Numbered from the stretch's first letter, positions 12,201-21,675 are shown. The stretch: DNA of 64,000 bases from Amyloporia xantha (GCA_036971615.1 JAYKKR010000008.1:1-64000), one strand, 5' to 3'. Notes: generated from the sequence alone by a model not told the origin. Numbers and translations: made by a program.

Positions 12201-13236
12201 GCTGAGTTCTACCAACATCTGCACCATAGGACGGCATTGCAGGAACCTGGATTCTTGAGGTCGAAGATTGCCCGACCCCTTTGGCGCGGTTAGAATGGTC
12301 ATGAGTGTCGTGTCGAAGTCCCCGCTCTCATCTGCCTGTAAGAGTTGCTCGATGCGCGAATACAATCTGTCTGTCGCATTCGCCTTGAAGACGTACTTCG
12401 AGTCGTTGGTTGACAGATAGGCCGCCACATCGTCCTTCACCTTACCTGTGAGAGGGTAATCAATCAGCTTATCTGGATGCAGTGGCTTCAACGCGGCATT
12501 CGCTCCACTGCGTCAATGCCGCACACAAACGCCCTCTCGCATGCCACTTACTCTGGTCGTATACTCAACAGCCCCACATCCTCCATCTCCGTGCTGCGGC
12601 TTCTGCCTCTTTCACCTGCGCTTCTTTCTTCGGCGTGTTCTTCTTCTTCTCGAGTGCAAGCACGGGCTTGTGGTCGGCCTCCCACAGACTCCTCGCAGCT
12701 GCTTGACGATGCTGACCGCCCAACGCCGTGACCTCGACCGGCGTTTTGACTGTCTGCTTGAAGCGTAGGACCGGCAGACGGACCCCTAACCCGTCATTAT
12801 TCTCTAGCGTCGTCTCTACATCCTCGACATTGACGAGGATGTCGAGGAACGTCGTCGGATCGTACTGATTATAATTTGCTCGCAGAGATTTTATGAGGTG
12901 TTTTGTCTGTGCTTGGTCGCGAGCACGCTTGTTGTACTTCCCAAACTTGAGCACGTACTTGGAGTCTTCCAAAATGTCAAGCTGGCCATATCCGATGAGC
13001 GCCTCACGCGCTTGCTTCATCATGGCCAGGTCTCTGGCCGCCGTCTCGTTCACCTTCACATTGATCTATTGAACAGATGACGGTTAGCCCGTACTTCAAC
13101 ACCGCTATATCGCTCACAATCCCATCCTTCCCCATATCACCGCCAGTCTCGCTGCCAGGCCCTCGTCTTCATTCTCGTCCTCAGCATCACGCCGTTGCCG
13201 TACCTTCGTCGTTTTACTGGTGCTGGCGACCTTCAT
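9223..13236 (-). CDS. ParB-like domain protein, copy B (possible nonsense codon)
   Basis: Paralogue of copy A. Start at 13236 (MKVASTSKTTKVRQRR), with intron 1 at 13066-13140 carrying a CTAAC branch site. Exon 2 holds the ParB-like part: KHLIKSLRANYNQYDP, then a strand-rich stretch, then VTALGGQHRQAAARSL, close to the G-Q-H-R loop of DndB and ParB proteins. Helical exons follow (11433-12491, about 11055-11215, 10058-11024), the last ending ASECAVAITALVN. C-terminal exons near 9850-10010, 9700, 9480-9545 and 9223-9430 are acidic and basic, with PMDIDES, KRARSP and a Lys/Arg-rich end (KHHREQQERIQKR, stop at 9223). This suggests a nuclear protein. The end of exon 2 reads WGC-TGA-VYDQ where copy A has WGC-H-VFDR, so either an earlier donor is used or the copy is broken. 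Function unknown. Confidence 0.6.
9568..9681. repeat. Hairpin-repeat doublet H8/H9
   Basis: H8 (9568-9601) is degenerate, with a right arm near ATTGCCGG. H9 (9650-9681) has perfect but changed arms, AGCGGCAT and ATGCCGCT, so the first base pair was altered on both sides. Both lie in an intron of copy B between its C-terminal exons. Confidence 0.8.
11326..11410. repeat. Hairpin-repeat doublet H10/H11
   Basis: H10 (11326-11355) has 8-bp arms GCGGCATT and AATGCCGC. H11 (11377-11410) has 9-bp arms GTGCGGCAT and ATGCCGCAC. Both lie in the roughly 200-nt intron of copy B between the exons at about 11215 and 11433. Confidence 0.9.
12493..12522. repeat. Hairpin repeat H12
   Basis: Arms GCGGCATT and AATGCCGC around the standard 16-nt loop, in the intron of copy B directly next to the exon that begins near 12490. 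The right splice boundary may overlap the hairpin arm. Confidence 0.9.
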
Positions 13237-13447
13237 GCGTCAGGACGATATGTTATGGTGATGGTGGCAGGATGGGAGGAGCATATATCTCACTAGCCAA
13301 TTGTGCTGTCATGATGTTCGCAGATCATCATGCCTTCAATTGGATGATCATCTGATAGTCACGGTATGTGAGGTAAGGACGATATTCATCACTTGGGTGA
13401 ATTGTTTCCATTCCGCCGATCACAGTCATTTATGTGCTAATACCAGC

Positions 13448-13554
13448 TCCCGGCACTGCTGCGAGAGTGCCAATGCCGCACGACGCCCACCATACATGCG
13501 GTCTTGTTTCGTTCATGACGGTGCGGCAACAGTGCCTCTGTGTCAATGCCGCAC
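13448..13554. repeat. Hairpin-repeat doublet H13/H14
   Basis: H13 (13448-13481) keeps the right arm AATGCCGCAC with a decayed left arm. H14 (13521-13554) has arms GTGCGGCA and TGCCGCAC. They sit between the start of ParB-like copy B and the first small-family gene. Confidence 0.8.
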
Positions 13555-13734
13555 ATCTCTGTGCATGGTTTGCGTAGATTTATCTTACCGTACTCAAGGA
13601 TGCGCCCAAATCTTGTGATTCTTGCATTCGCCTGATTGATCAACGTATCGACAATCATGGCGCAAGTCACAGTGTACCATTGTGACATGCAGCTCTACAT
13701 GTCGGCAGCAATGAATTTGTGCATGTGTCATATA

Positions 13735-14258
13735 TCAACCACATGATCGCGGTAGCATCTAATGCGAAATGGCTTTTCAACATTATTTATTCATTCCTTC
13801 ATCGCCCGTCAGCAACAGTTTCAAAAGCATAGTCACTGATAGTGGCCCACTCACCATTTTATTCTGTCTGCTGACAACGGTCATCTCGAGAACTTGGCCG
13901 TAGAGCAGGTCACAGGCATAGGTAACCATAGAGGTGTATGGTCCTAAACCATCAACCAGTCTTATTCCGTTCTTGCGCAACTCCCCTAACGCCAAAAGGA
14001 TTGTGTCCTGCGGAAACGAGCATCATTCAGAAGATGTAATTACTCCGTTCGGACATCGAGGTTGCTTACCGCGTAGACAATGACCCGGTCCGCCCACTCT
14101 AGCCAGAAAGAAAATGGATATACCATGGGCATCACGGCCGGCCTTCGCTGATATTCAATCTGAAGAGCATTGAATCTCGAATGGATCTTTCTATGCAGCG
14201 TATCCGCCCGGGCTGCTGAAAGCATCATGGAGCAAATACTGTTATCACTTGTCATCAT
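13735..14258 (-). CDS. Small RP-x-x-MP/W family protein 1
   Basis: First of six small paralogues in 13.7-22.2 kb. Exon 1 (14070-14258) encodes a short N-terminus and the core QRRPAVMPMVYPFSFWLEW ending ...VIVYA. Exon 2 (13855-14007) begins with D and reads DTILLALGELRKNGIRL, then a helical part with GPYTSMVTYACDLLYG. A third mini-exon (13735-13758) would give a 7-residue tail; that last junction is uncertain. The phase-0 intron after the final Ala of exon 1 (14008-14069) is at the same place in the other members. No signal peptide or membrane segment is seen and I know no family for it. Function unknown. Confidence 0.6.
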
Positions 14259-14611
14259 CCGGGGCCCACCGTCAGTCTTAAGTATACTTTCAGCTCCTCA
14301 TGTTTACGTTTGGCATGAGCTCGCGTATCACGTTCAATTGAACGCGTGTGAATAGACTCAACGGGCGATGGATCATTCCCATCAGATGATCGCACTCAAA
14401 CGCTGGCTCTGCGATCCTTACCATCTCATTGGTCTATATTAGTAGGTCAACTCAGATCCCCGGTCAAAGAAGCACGAGCCTCGTTTCTCAGGGTGTGCTC
14501 CACATCCACACACATCCTTCTTTGAAGTTTGGCCAAGTCCATTGACATCTTTATCATCGATTATCCATATAGGTCTTGCTTCTTCCATGAGCATATCTGT
14601 GTACACACATT

Positions 14612-14718
14612 AGGGTGTATTTGCAGAGACCTAGGTCTCGCTTATCAGTCAATCAGATCACGAAAACGTAAGAAAATTTCCTTTTTGGCCGTGACCTAGG
14701 TCACTGCAAATACACTCT
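14612..14718. mobile_element. Candidate 107-bp MITE
   Basis: Terminal inverted repeats of about 28 nt. The left end begins AGGGTGTATTTGCAG and runs to ACCTAGGTC; the right end is the near-perfect reverse complement, starting AGAGTGTATTTGCAG. The element is flanked by ATT on both sides (14609-14611 and 14719-14721), a possible 3-bp target duplication. The interior is AT-rich and too short to code. Confidence 0.6.
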
Positions 14719-14942
14719 ATTAATAGCAGCTAATCAGTGCACATGCATTATACAGGAATGCTCGTAAGCTCGCAGAGTTGCCTGGCACAGCAAACTGGCC
14801 AAGCCAGTCGACTTATATTTATTGATCGGCACATCCTAGGTATGGAAAGGTAATAACAAAGTACAGATGTAGTCTCCAGGAGTGGATCCATAGTGGACAT
14901 TGCCGATCAGAGGAACGCAAACCATCGATGACTGAGTTCTTC

Positions 14943-14976
14943 TTGCGGCATTGAAACATTGGTCCGTATGCCGCAC
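14943..14976. repeat. Hairpin repeat H15
   Basis: Arms TGCGGCAT and ATGCCGCA around a 16-nt loop, in the gap between small-family genes 1 and 2. Confidence 0.88.
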
Positions 14977-15198
14977 ATAGGCAGATGAAGGAGGACCACA
15001 TGAAACTCATTGTGCCGCATTGCAATAAGCAATTTACTGAAAAGCTCAGATGACAATGGTCCAGGACATGTCTCCTCGTCCCGGCACCATGTCATTGAAG
15101 GCTCAATCGTTACAGAATGCGACTAACATATATACAAATCATCATTTCGCAGTATCTATCTGCACCTTCCGACCAGCCACCATATATGGGTGAACCAT

Positions 15199-15561
15199 TC
15201 AGGCCACCGGGGCATGCAGCTTGGTTTCGACATAGTATAGTAGGTCTTCCGCGTAATCGATCATTGGTTCATAGCCTCCCATGTCTTCGTCTTCGGTCCA
15301 TAACAGCCCATGCCGGCGGAACTCAAGCGTGACACTAATGATGAGGTCCTGCGTAAATCAGAGTCATGGTCTGACAAAAGTTATGTCCATTAGTTTACTT
15401 ACTGCATGGTGGACCACATGACGAGCCCACTGTATCCAGTGTTTGGGCGAGTAGACCACAGGCATAACCTCTGGTCTCTCCTCGTAGGCAATCTGGAGGC
15501 CGCGATAGCCTCGTGTCATTGTGAAGGAAAGGGCTGCCACATTGGCAGAGGTGACCGACAT
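15199..15561 (-). CDS. Small RP-x-x-MP/W family protein 2
   Basis: Two exons, 15403-15561 and 15199-15348, split by a 54-nt intron with a GTAAGT donor; the coding total is 309 nt, giving 102 aa. Exon 1 reads RGYRGLQIAYEERPEVMP then VVYSPKHWIQWARHVVHHA. Exon 2 reads DLIISVTLEFRRHGLLW and then a helical tail with YEPMIDYAEDLLYY. Start at 15561 (MSVTSANVAAL). Protein 3 on the opposite strand matches closely in both exons, which supports the model. The tail is short and charged. Function unknown. Confidence 0.75.
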
Positions 15562-16049
15562 GGTGAAATGGAGACTGATGCCATCTATGCTGGTCTGACT
15601 TTTAGCGTCTTTTCGTATATTTGTCTGTACTTACGTCTGCGACACGCTCGCGTATCGCCATCAATTATCAATTCAGTCGGTTGTGTGAATACCAATGCAG
15701 CATGTTGATCAGAAGCTGATGCGCATTGCCTCATGACGCTAGTCGTGCCAATCACCGCAATCGTATTAGCAGATTATTGTCTGGTGATCACCGATCAGTA
15801 AACACGGTCGTTGTTTGCTACGTCTGTGTCATATGTGTCATAACAGTTTGTACTTGTACTCCAAAGAGGATACACGTCGTCAATAACCATGTTCTGTGTA
15901 CATTCAATTAAATATCTTCCGCGGTTTATTCAGGTATCACTATGATGATGGTCTTCCCTGGGCTCATTGCTTGGGTCACTAATTGCAACTATCACAATAT
16001 CTCCTGGTGAAAACGAGAGGTACCTGCGATCACCGCTATGACGTAGGCG

Positions 16050-16083
16050 GTGCGGCATACAGACCGACGCTCCAATGCCGCAC
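16050..16083. repeat. Hairpin repeat H16
   Basis: Perfect 9-bp arms GTGCGGCAT and ATGCCGCAC with a 16-nt loop, in the gap between small-family genes 2 and 3. Confidence 0.92.
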
Positions 16084-16494
16084 AGTCTGAGGCTACTGTA
16101 GAACGTGGATCATATGAGTTTTATGTTTGCCAGAGATGATTGGTCTACAAGGTTGATCTCATCAAGGACCATGGTCCGTGTGTTCCTCGGCCGCAGTCAC
16201 AACGTATGATCGATCGATCTTCACCCCATCGTTACTGTTACATATATACATGGTTCATACGGCAATTCCGTATGGCCATTCCTATTCATGCGTTGATCGG
16301 AGATCACCTGTTAATGCACTAATAAAGAGAATGATTGCTGCGGTCGGTGTCTGCAGCAAGACGCATCAGCATATGTTCGATGTGCTGCTTCGATATTCAC
16401 ACGTTCAACTGAATTGATTGTGATGTGCGACCGTGTCGTAACGTAAGTAACGGGATTCAAGAAAGGTACTAAAGATGAGGGTAATGTTGATGGC

Positions 16495-16989
16495 ATGAGT
16501 CCACATTTCACTATGTCGGTCGCGTTCGCCAGTCTGGGCACACTTTGTGTGACCATCGCACAAGGCTATTCAGGTCTGCTGCTCGAATATCAAGAGAGAC
16601 CAGAGGCTATGCCCATCGTCTTTTCGCCTGAGTATTGGACGAAATGGGCTGCTCGTGTGATTTACTATGCAGTAAGTAAGCCAAACCAAGTGATGTTGGG
16701 TGGGAACACTTATCTATCCAGGACCTGGTCATCATGGCTACACTGGAATTCCGCCGCCGTGGCTTGTCCACGAAAGAAGACATAGGCGACTACCAACCAA
16801 TGGTCGATCATGCAATGCAAATATTCTTAGCCGAAAATAAGGGGACTCCGTTGTCTCGTGCTGCAATCCGCAGTATGGTGAGTAGTGGTATCACAGGTGT
16901 GCGCTTCCACACGTGCTAATGTTCACTACGAACTGCTTCTGTAGTCCCTACGATCGCGACAGGCGTCCAACAATTTTGATCGCAACTAA
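16495..16989 (+). CDS. Small RP-x-x-MP/W family protein 3
   Basis: Three exons, 16495-16671, 16722-16877 and 16945-16989, all phase 0, giving 125 aa. Exon 1 (MSPHFTMSVAF start) has GYSGLLLEYQERPEAMP and FSPEYWTKWAARVIYYA. Exon 2 starts DLVIMATLEFRRRGLS and continues with YQPMVDHAMQIFLAENKG, ending at a GTGAGT donor after Met. Exon 3 is a basic 14-residue tail (SLRSRQASNNFDRN). It is the best preserved member and the template for the family. The conserved blocks are Y-x-G-L, R-P-x-x-M-P, the W-x-x-W pair and the LEFRR-x-G segment. Function unknown. Confidence 0.75.
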
Positions 16990-17111
16990 CTCGATCTGAG
17001 GATAGGGTCTCAATATTGAGGAAGTCCACAAAGCAACCCCTATGGCTGTGACGTGGTATTTTGTATTTGGGACTACCCGTTGGGAGTTGTGCTATATACG
17101 TATGTACATGT

Positions 17112-17145
17112 TTGCGGCATACGGACAAAGACTCTAATGCCGCAT
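17112..17145. repeat. Hairpin repeat H17
   Basis: Arms TGCGGCAT and ATGCCGCA with a 16-nt loop, between small-family genes 3 and 4. Confidence 0.9.
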
Positions 17146-17468
17146 GAAAATATGGATTTCCTTCAGTTATAATGGATGCCTTGACGCGATATCAATTATT
17201 TACGTTATCATTTCAAATGGATTTGAACTTTACCGTCATTGCAGACAGTGATAGCAAATAGCTTGGAAGGAAGTGAACATCAATATCACCAGAATTCTGA
17301 GCTGTCTCGTAGAAATCTCATTCCCACGACCTGTCATCAGATAGTTCGCCACGTGATTCTAGCCTGCTACGCGAATGAATCCGGGACGTAAGGTGATGTA
17401 GGGTCGCGTAGCTGAAAATACTTATAAGTGGCAGCGACAGGCAACACCTCCACTCAAAACTGACACCG

Positions 17469-17826
17469 ATGACCAGCTCTCAATCTATCACTGAACTGTG
17501 CCAAATAGCTACAGACGGCTATGTGGGACTTAGGGTGGAATCTGAAAGGGGACCGGCGGAGATGCCAATGGTATATTCATTGGCACACTGGAAGCAATGG
17601 GCAACTCGAGTGCTCTGGTATGCAGTAAGTGATTCAACTCCATTGGATGTATGTTGCCGAGATGTGATGCCATAATTTACAGGCCATGGTGGTTATTACT
17701 TCAAGGGTGTTCCGCCGCATTGGGGTGCTGAATGACCCTGGCATTCGATCATATCGGTGGATGATCAAATATGCGAGCGATCTTTTTCTTGCCGCAGAGG
17801 AGGAGGAGGCATTGTCCAGTTCCTGA
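17469..17826 (+). CDS. Small RP-x-x-MP/W family protein 4
   Basis: Exons 17469-17624 and 17683-17826 total 300 nt, giving 99 aa. Exon 1 (MTSSQSITELCQ) reads GYVGLRVESERGPAEMP then MVYSLAHWKQWATRVLWYA; the Arg-Pro of the core is Gly-Pro here. Exon 2 reads AMVVITSRVFRRIGVL and then YRWMIKYASDLFLAAEEEE, ending LSSS. The intron is at the same place as in the other members. Function unknown. Confidence 0.72.
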
Positions 17827-18120
17827 GGAAGTCATCCTTGTGGTCAGTCACATTGTAAGTGAGAATGTTTTCGTAATATACATGTATTAACTAACTGAGA
17901 TAGATGTGTCACAGTCATAATTTCTGTGTTTGTAAACACATGTATTAGCTCTGATTGCGCCGTATGGAGGTGACGAATATGCATGGCAATCAGGACTTTG
18001 GACAGATAACAAGAGTCTCGAGCACGATGTACGGCTTTCAGTCTGATACTGAGCTGATGCTATTAACAGCCTTCTCTCGTAGTAGTAGTAGTAATAGAGT
18101 TTCATGCTATAATTGTACTT

Positions 18121-18207
18121 GCGCGGCATCCGAGCATGGGTCTATATGCCGCAACTCTCAAGGTGTGTTTGTGATGCGGCATTGACACACTTGCGCTGAT
18201 GCCGGTA
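18121..18207. repeat. Hairpin-repeat doublet H18/H19
   Basis: H18 (18121-18154) pairs GCGGCAT with ATGCCGC. H19 (18174-18207) pairs CGGCAT with ATGCCG. Both keep the 16-nt loop. They lie between small-family genes 4 and 5. Confidence 0.82.
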
Positions 18208-18268
18208 GATACGTTCAAACTCGCGTTTCGCCGTGTATATAAGTACAATAGATGTATGCGAGCCTGTC

Positions 18269-18446
18269 TATAGCCATTCTAAATGGTGAATGCATAGGTA
18301 ACGGTTCATCAATACATGTCATCATCGACGTCTTGCATGTCCATGTCCTCATCGTCATCTTGCGTGCCACCACCTAGCCATTCTAAATGGACAATCCATA
18401 GGTAATGATTTATCAATATATGTCATCATCGACGTCTTGCATGCCA
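18269..18446. repeat. Direct duplication of about 75 bp
   Basis: Two diverged copies, about 18269-18350 and 18374-18446. Both begin TAGCCATTCTAAATGG and end CATCGACGTCTTGCATG. The second copy contains the stop region of small-family gene 5, so the duplication may have copied that gene's 3' end. Confidence 0.75.
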
Positions 18447-18837
18447 CCCACCGAACACTAAATCCATCCATGGCTCTTCGGCCAAGTCGCTCTCCTTGAG
18501 GAGATCCAGTGCAACATCGACAGTCATGTCTAAATGATCTTCGAGCTGCAGTATATCATATCCGTGCCGCTCCATGTCTTGCTGCAGCTCAACCATCAGG
18601 AGCTGCTGAAACCATTAGTACATTACCATCATTCTTGTAATGAGTTTCTCTACTAACCGCTTGATACACTACACGAAGTGCCCATTCATCCCAGTAGCTG
18701 TGAGAGTAGACAAACGGAGTTGTTCCTGGTCGCTGCTCAAATTCTTCTTGCAGAGCAGTAAAAATAGAACATGTGCGACGGAGGATAAAAATTTGATCCC
18801 TCTCACGGTTTGTTCTTGACCTTGAATACTGGCTCAT
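18426..18837 (-). CDS. Small RP-x-x-MP/W family protein 5
   Basis: Exons 18658-18837 and 18426-18605 (180 nt each, 52-nt intron) give 119 aa. Exon 1 (MSQYSRSRTNRERDQ) has EEFEQRPGTTPFVYS then YWDEWALRVVYQA. Exon 2 reads QLLMVELQQDMERHGYD and then an acidic part with DHLDMTVDVALDLLKESD and WMDLVFGGW. It is more diverged than members 2 and 3, with Thr replacing Met in the MP pair, but keeps RP, the W-x-x-W pair and the intron position. Function unknown. Confidence 0.7.
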
Positions 18838-19317
18838 TGTGAATGAGAGACTTTCGATACCCTCAAACTCACATCACCCTGCCTCTTATATACGTTTCTC
18901 AGTCTCCCTAATTACGTCCATGTATAACTCATTTGTGAGTGCCGATGCCGCATGTTGATCACCTGGTGATGCGTTGTTGTCCAATCCATCGGGTCCAGCC
19001 TCATGATTTGCTGATTGGCACAGTATCTTTATCGGCGATCAAAGAAGCTGGTGGCAATGTGACCATCATTGCAAGGTCCGTTGCAGACCACGCCATGCTG
19101 TGTTTCGTTACCGCTTCCCTGCGGATTATCTGCCAAAGATGTATTTCTCAATATAACATAATAGGATGCGCTTCATGAATTCTGGACTAAAGCTCTGGAC
19201 TGGAGTTCTAACGGCTTTTGTGCATTTGGACTCAATATCATTCTATCTGAACGACGTGTTTGAAAACATAGGCTTGGGTTCTACTCTACTGCTCATGCAA
19301 GCACCACAAGTTGTTGT

Positions 19318-19391
19318 GAGCGGCATCGGAGTATGTGGCTCTATGCCACAGCCTATGTTGCGGCATATGATCACATGGTCCGATGCCGCAC
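19318..19391. repeat. Hairpin-repeat doublet H20/H21
   Basis: H20 (19318-19351) is degenerate with GGCAT/ATGCC left. H21 (19358-19391) has perfect 8-bp arms TGCGGCAT and ATGCCGCA. It is the tightest doublet, 40 bp from unit start to unit start. Confidence 0.82.
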
Positions 19392-19834
19392 TTTCTATTC
19401 AATAGTATTGATTACATATTCTATTAGCTGCAATCATCATAACTGTTTGTGGGACGCAATCAATGCACTTACTAATGAGTGTCGTCAGTATCTCGTTGTG
19501 GTCACCTTGTATTGAATGGCAGTTTCTCCATGACGTAGATAGCTAATACCTAAGGTCGTAAATATACACAGAGGGTAGCAGGCAATGTTTAAAAATATGA
19601 TGAGACGTACAAGGCCAATTGGACAATCTTCTGTAATGTGGAAGTCAATTATGAATGTTTCCCACTCATTCGCATAAAAGGCGATTGTGTAGAGAATGCT
19701 GTCAAAAGGAGGACGGAATGAATAATTGACGTTCTGCTGTGCCATATATACTGTAATTAGTGTTTTTCAGTATCAAGAAATCGTGAGAATTACATCAGGG
19801 CTTGCACCACATCACTCCATGCCGTGGTGGTGTC

Positions 19835-19912
19835 CAAGCCGCATATGGCATCTAGTGAAGCTCAAAATAACATCGTCATCAGTCTAATATATATCCTAGC
19901 AGAAGCACTCTA
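19835..19912. repeat. Dispersed duplication, copy 1
   Basis: About 78 bp similar to 20824-20907, both starting CAAGCC and sharing TATATATCCTAGCAGAA near the right end. A weaker match extends left: the segments near 19757 and 20592 both contain TTTTTCAG followed by a similar stretch. This may be the remains of a duplicated gene unit. Confidence 0.55.
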
Positions 19913-20257
19913 AAGCTACTCGCCGCTTGTATTTTAAATATTGTGTCATGTCATTCTTATATGTCCCCCATTGTCCGCTGTGCGACACTGCTGCAAGACA
20001 TCCTGATCACAGAGCAAGTCATATTGTTTGTCTAACAAAGGCAATCATCCATTTGTACCTCCCACAAGATAAATATGATCATGTGACACATTCGTGCAGA
20101 TGTAGCACTTTATAATGTTTGTGATGCGTGATATCACAGTGGGTAACAGCAGTCCTCCAATCGACCGGTCAACAGCAGATCTATGCTAAACTTCGATATT
20201 CTGCATTCAGTAAGCCCAGCGATCAATTACAAGCACACTCAAGACACTCGCAGTAAT

Positions 20258-20291
20258 TTGCGGCATTTCCACCCATGAGTCAATGCCGCAC
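20258..20291. repeat. Hairpin repeat H22
   Basis: Arms TGCGGCAT and ATGCCGCA with a 16-nt loop. It is the last full copy in the window; none was found from 20.3 to 64 kb. Confidence 0.9.
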
Positions 20292-20823
20292 CATATGTCA
20301 TCAGATTATAAAACCATCTTGGGTACACATGTGTGGATGGATGTCCCACTGCCGAGCGAGAGACAATATAATAGTAATGTAACATGTTGTCATCTATCTC
20401 TATGGAAAATGAAGATACCTCAGCTTGTAGTTGAAGCGATATTATATGGTATTCACATTCTCATCCATTTGTGTTATAAAGATACAATCATTTTTGTGTA
20501 TAGCCTGTGATGAATGCTACGTAGTTATAGTCGTTTTCTTGCCTAGAACTCATAGATTTATGTCGTATTAGACCGTTTCTGCTGCAACATATATTAGCAT
20601 TTTTCAGCATCAGGAAACTGAGAGAACGACATTCGAAGATCTGGCATCATGCCACCTGAAGATGCAGTAGTGTACCGGTTGTGCTTAATATTAAGTATCT
20701 TAGTAGTGGACGTGATAATGCACTGTTCAAGCTCACTATGAGGATTGGTGATGAGGTCAATTATCAAGTCAAGTAGCAGCAATAGAATATAATATATGAC
20801 CTGTCTGGTTTGAAAAATCATGT

Positions 20824-20907
20824 CAAGCCGACTTGCCAAACATCATCAGATGGAGTTCAAAATAATGTCGTCAGCAATCTTATATATATCCTAGCAGAAA
20901 CAATCTA
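20824..20907. repeat. Dispersed duplication, copy 2
   Basis: Partner of 19835-19912, about 1 kb away in direct orientation. The surrounding sequence is AT-rich with no gene I can support. Confidence 0.55.
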
Positions 20908-21037
20908 TTCCACGCAATTATCAATCGCCTCAAATGTACCACACAAAAATCATGCATTGCATGTATATCATTCAAGATTAAATAATGTTTTACAGTTGTT
21001 ACAGATAAAATGATTCTTTGGTCTACCTGCTTGTGAT

Positions 21038-21675
21038 TGCTCGCCGTGCATGTGGTGAGGTATTGCCCAGGCTGCGAGAATATTATGGTAACGATGCCAA
21101 TAATATATTGTTGCAGACTGAGTGAGCAGAGGCAAAAACCGTAGGGAGATCTGATGCGGCATCAGGACAGATGTGTCAGTGTCGGACATGGTAAATGGAT
21201 CCAATCTGCACAAAGAGTGAGGAGCGATGATGATTGCTCAGGTCCAAGGAGGTAAGATTTGTGTGCGGCAACGGAACATGTGTGTGGGTGCAGGAGATAG
21301 AAATTCTCAGGATCACAGACAGAAGATAGATGCAGCCTGTGAGCGACTGAGGAGAGGATGGAGCCAGGCTCTCACAGGCTCTGTCTTTTGTCTGTGATCC
21401 TGAGAATTTCTATCTCCTGCACCCACACACATGTTCCGTTGCCGCACACAAATCTTACCTCCTTGGACCTGAGCAATCATCATCATCGCTCCTCACTCTT
21501 TGTGCAGATTGGATCCATTTACCATGTCCGACACTGACACATCTGTCCTGATGCCGCATCAGATCTCCCTACGGTTTTTGCCTCTGCTCACTCAGTCTGC
21601 AACAATATATTATTGGCATCGTTACCATAATATTCTCGCAGCCTGGGCAATACCTCACCACATGCACGGCGAGCA
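21038..21675. repeat. 638-bp near-perfect inverted repeat
   Basis: The left arm (21038 to about 21345) and the right arm (about 21370-21675) are reverse complements over roughly 300 bp. The arms differ by one GAT trinucleotide (near 21230 against 21480) and by small changes close to the centre. Each arm carries the same short open frame, starting at 21213 (minus) and 21500 (plus), with the shared segment MSDTDTSVLMPHQISLRF, so the two read outward. Whether this frame is translated is unknown. A transcript across the whole repeat would fold into long double-stranded RNA. Confidence 0.9.

Noticed and set aside
21150..21190. ATGCGGCATCA that looks like a hairpin left arm
   Set aside because: No matching right arm at the fixed distance; it is part of the inverted-repeat arm.
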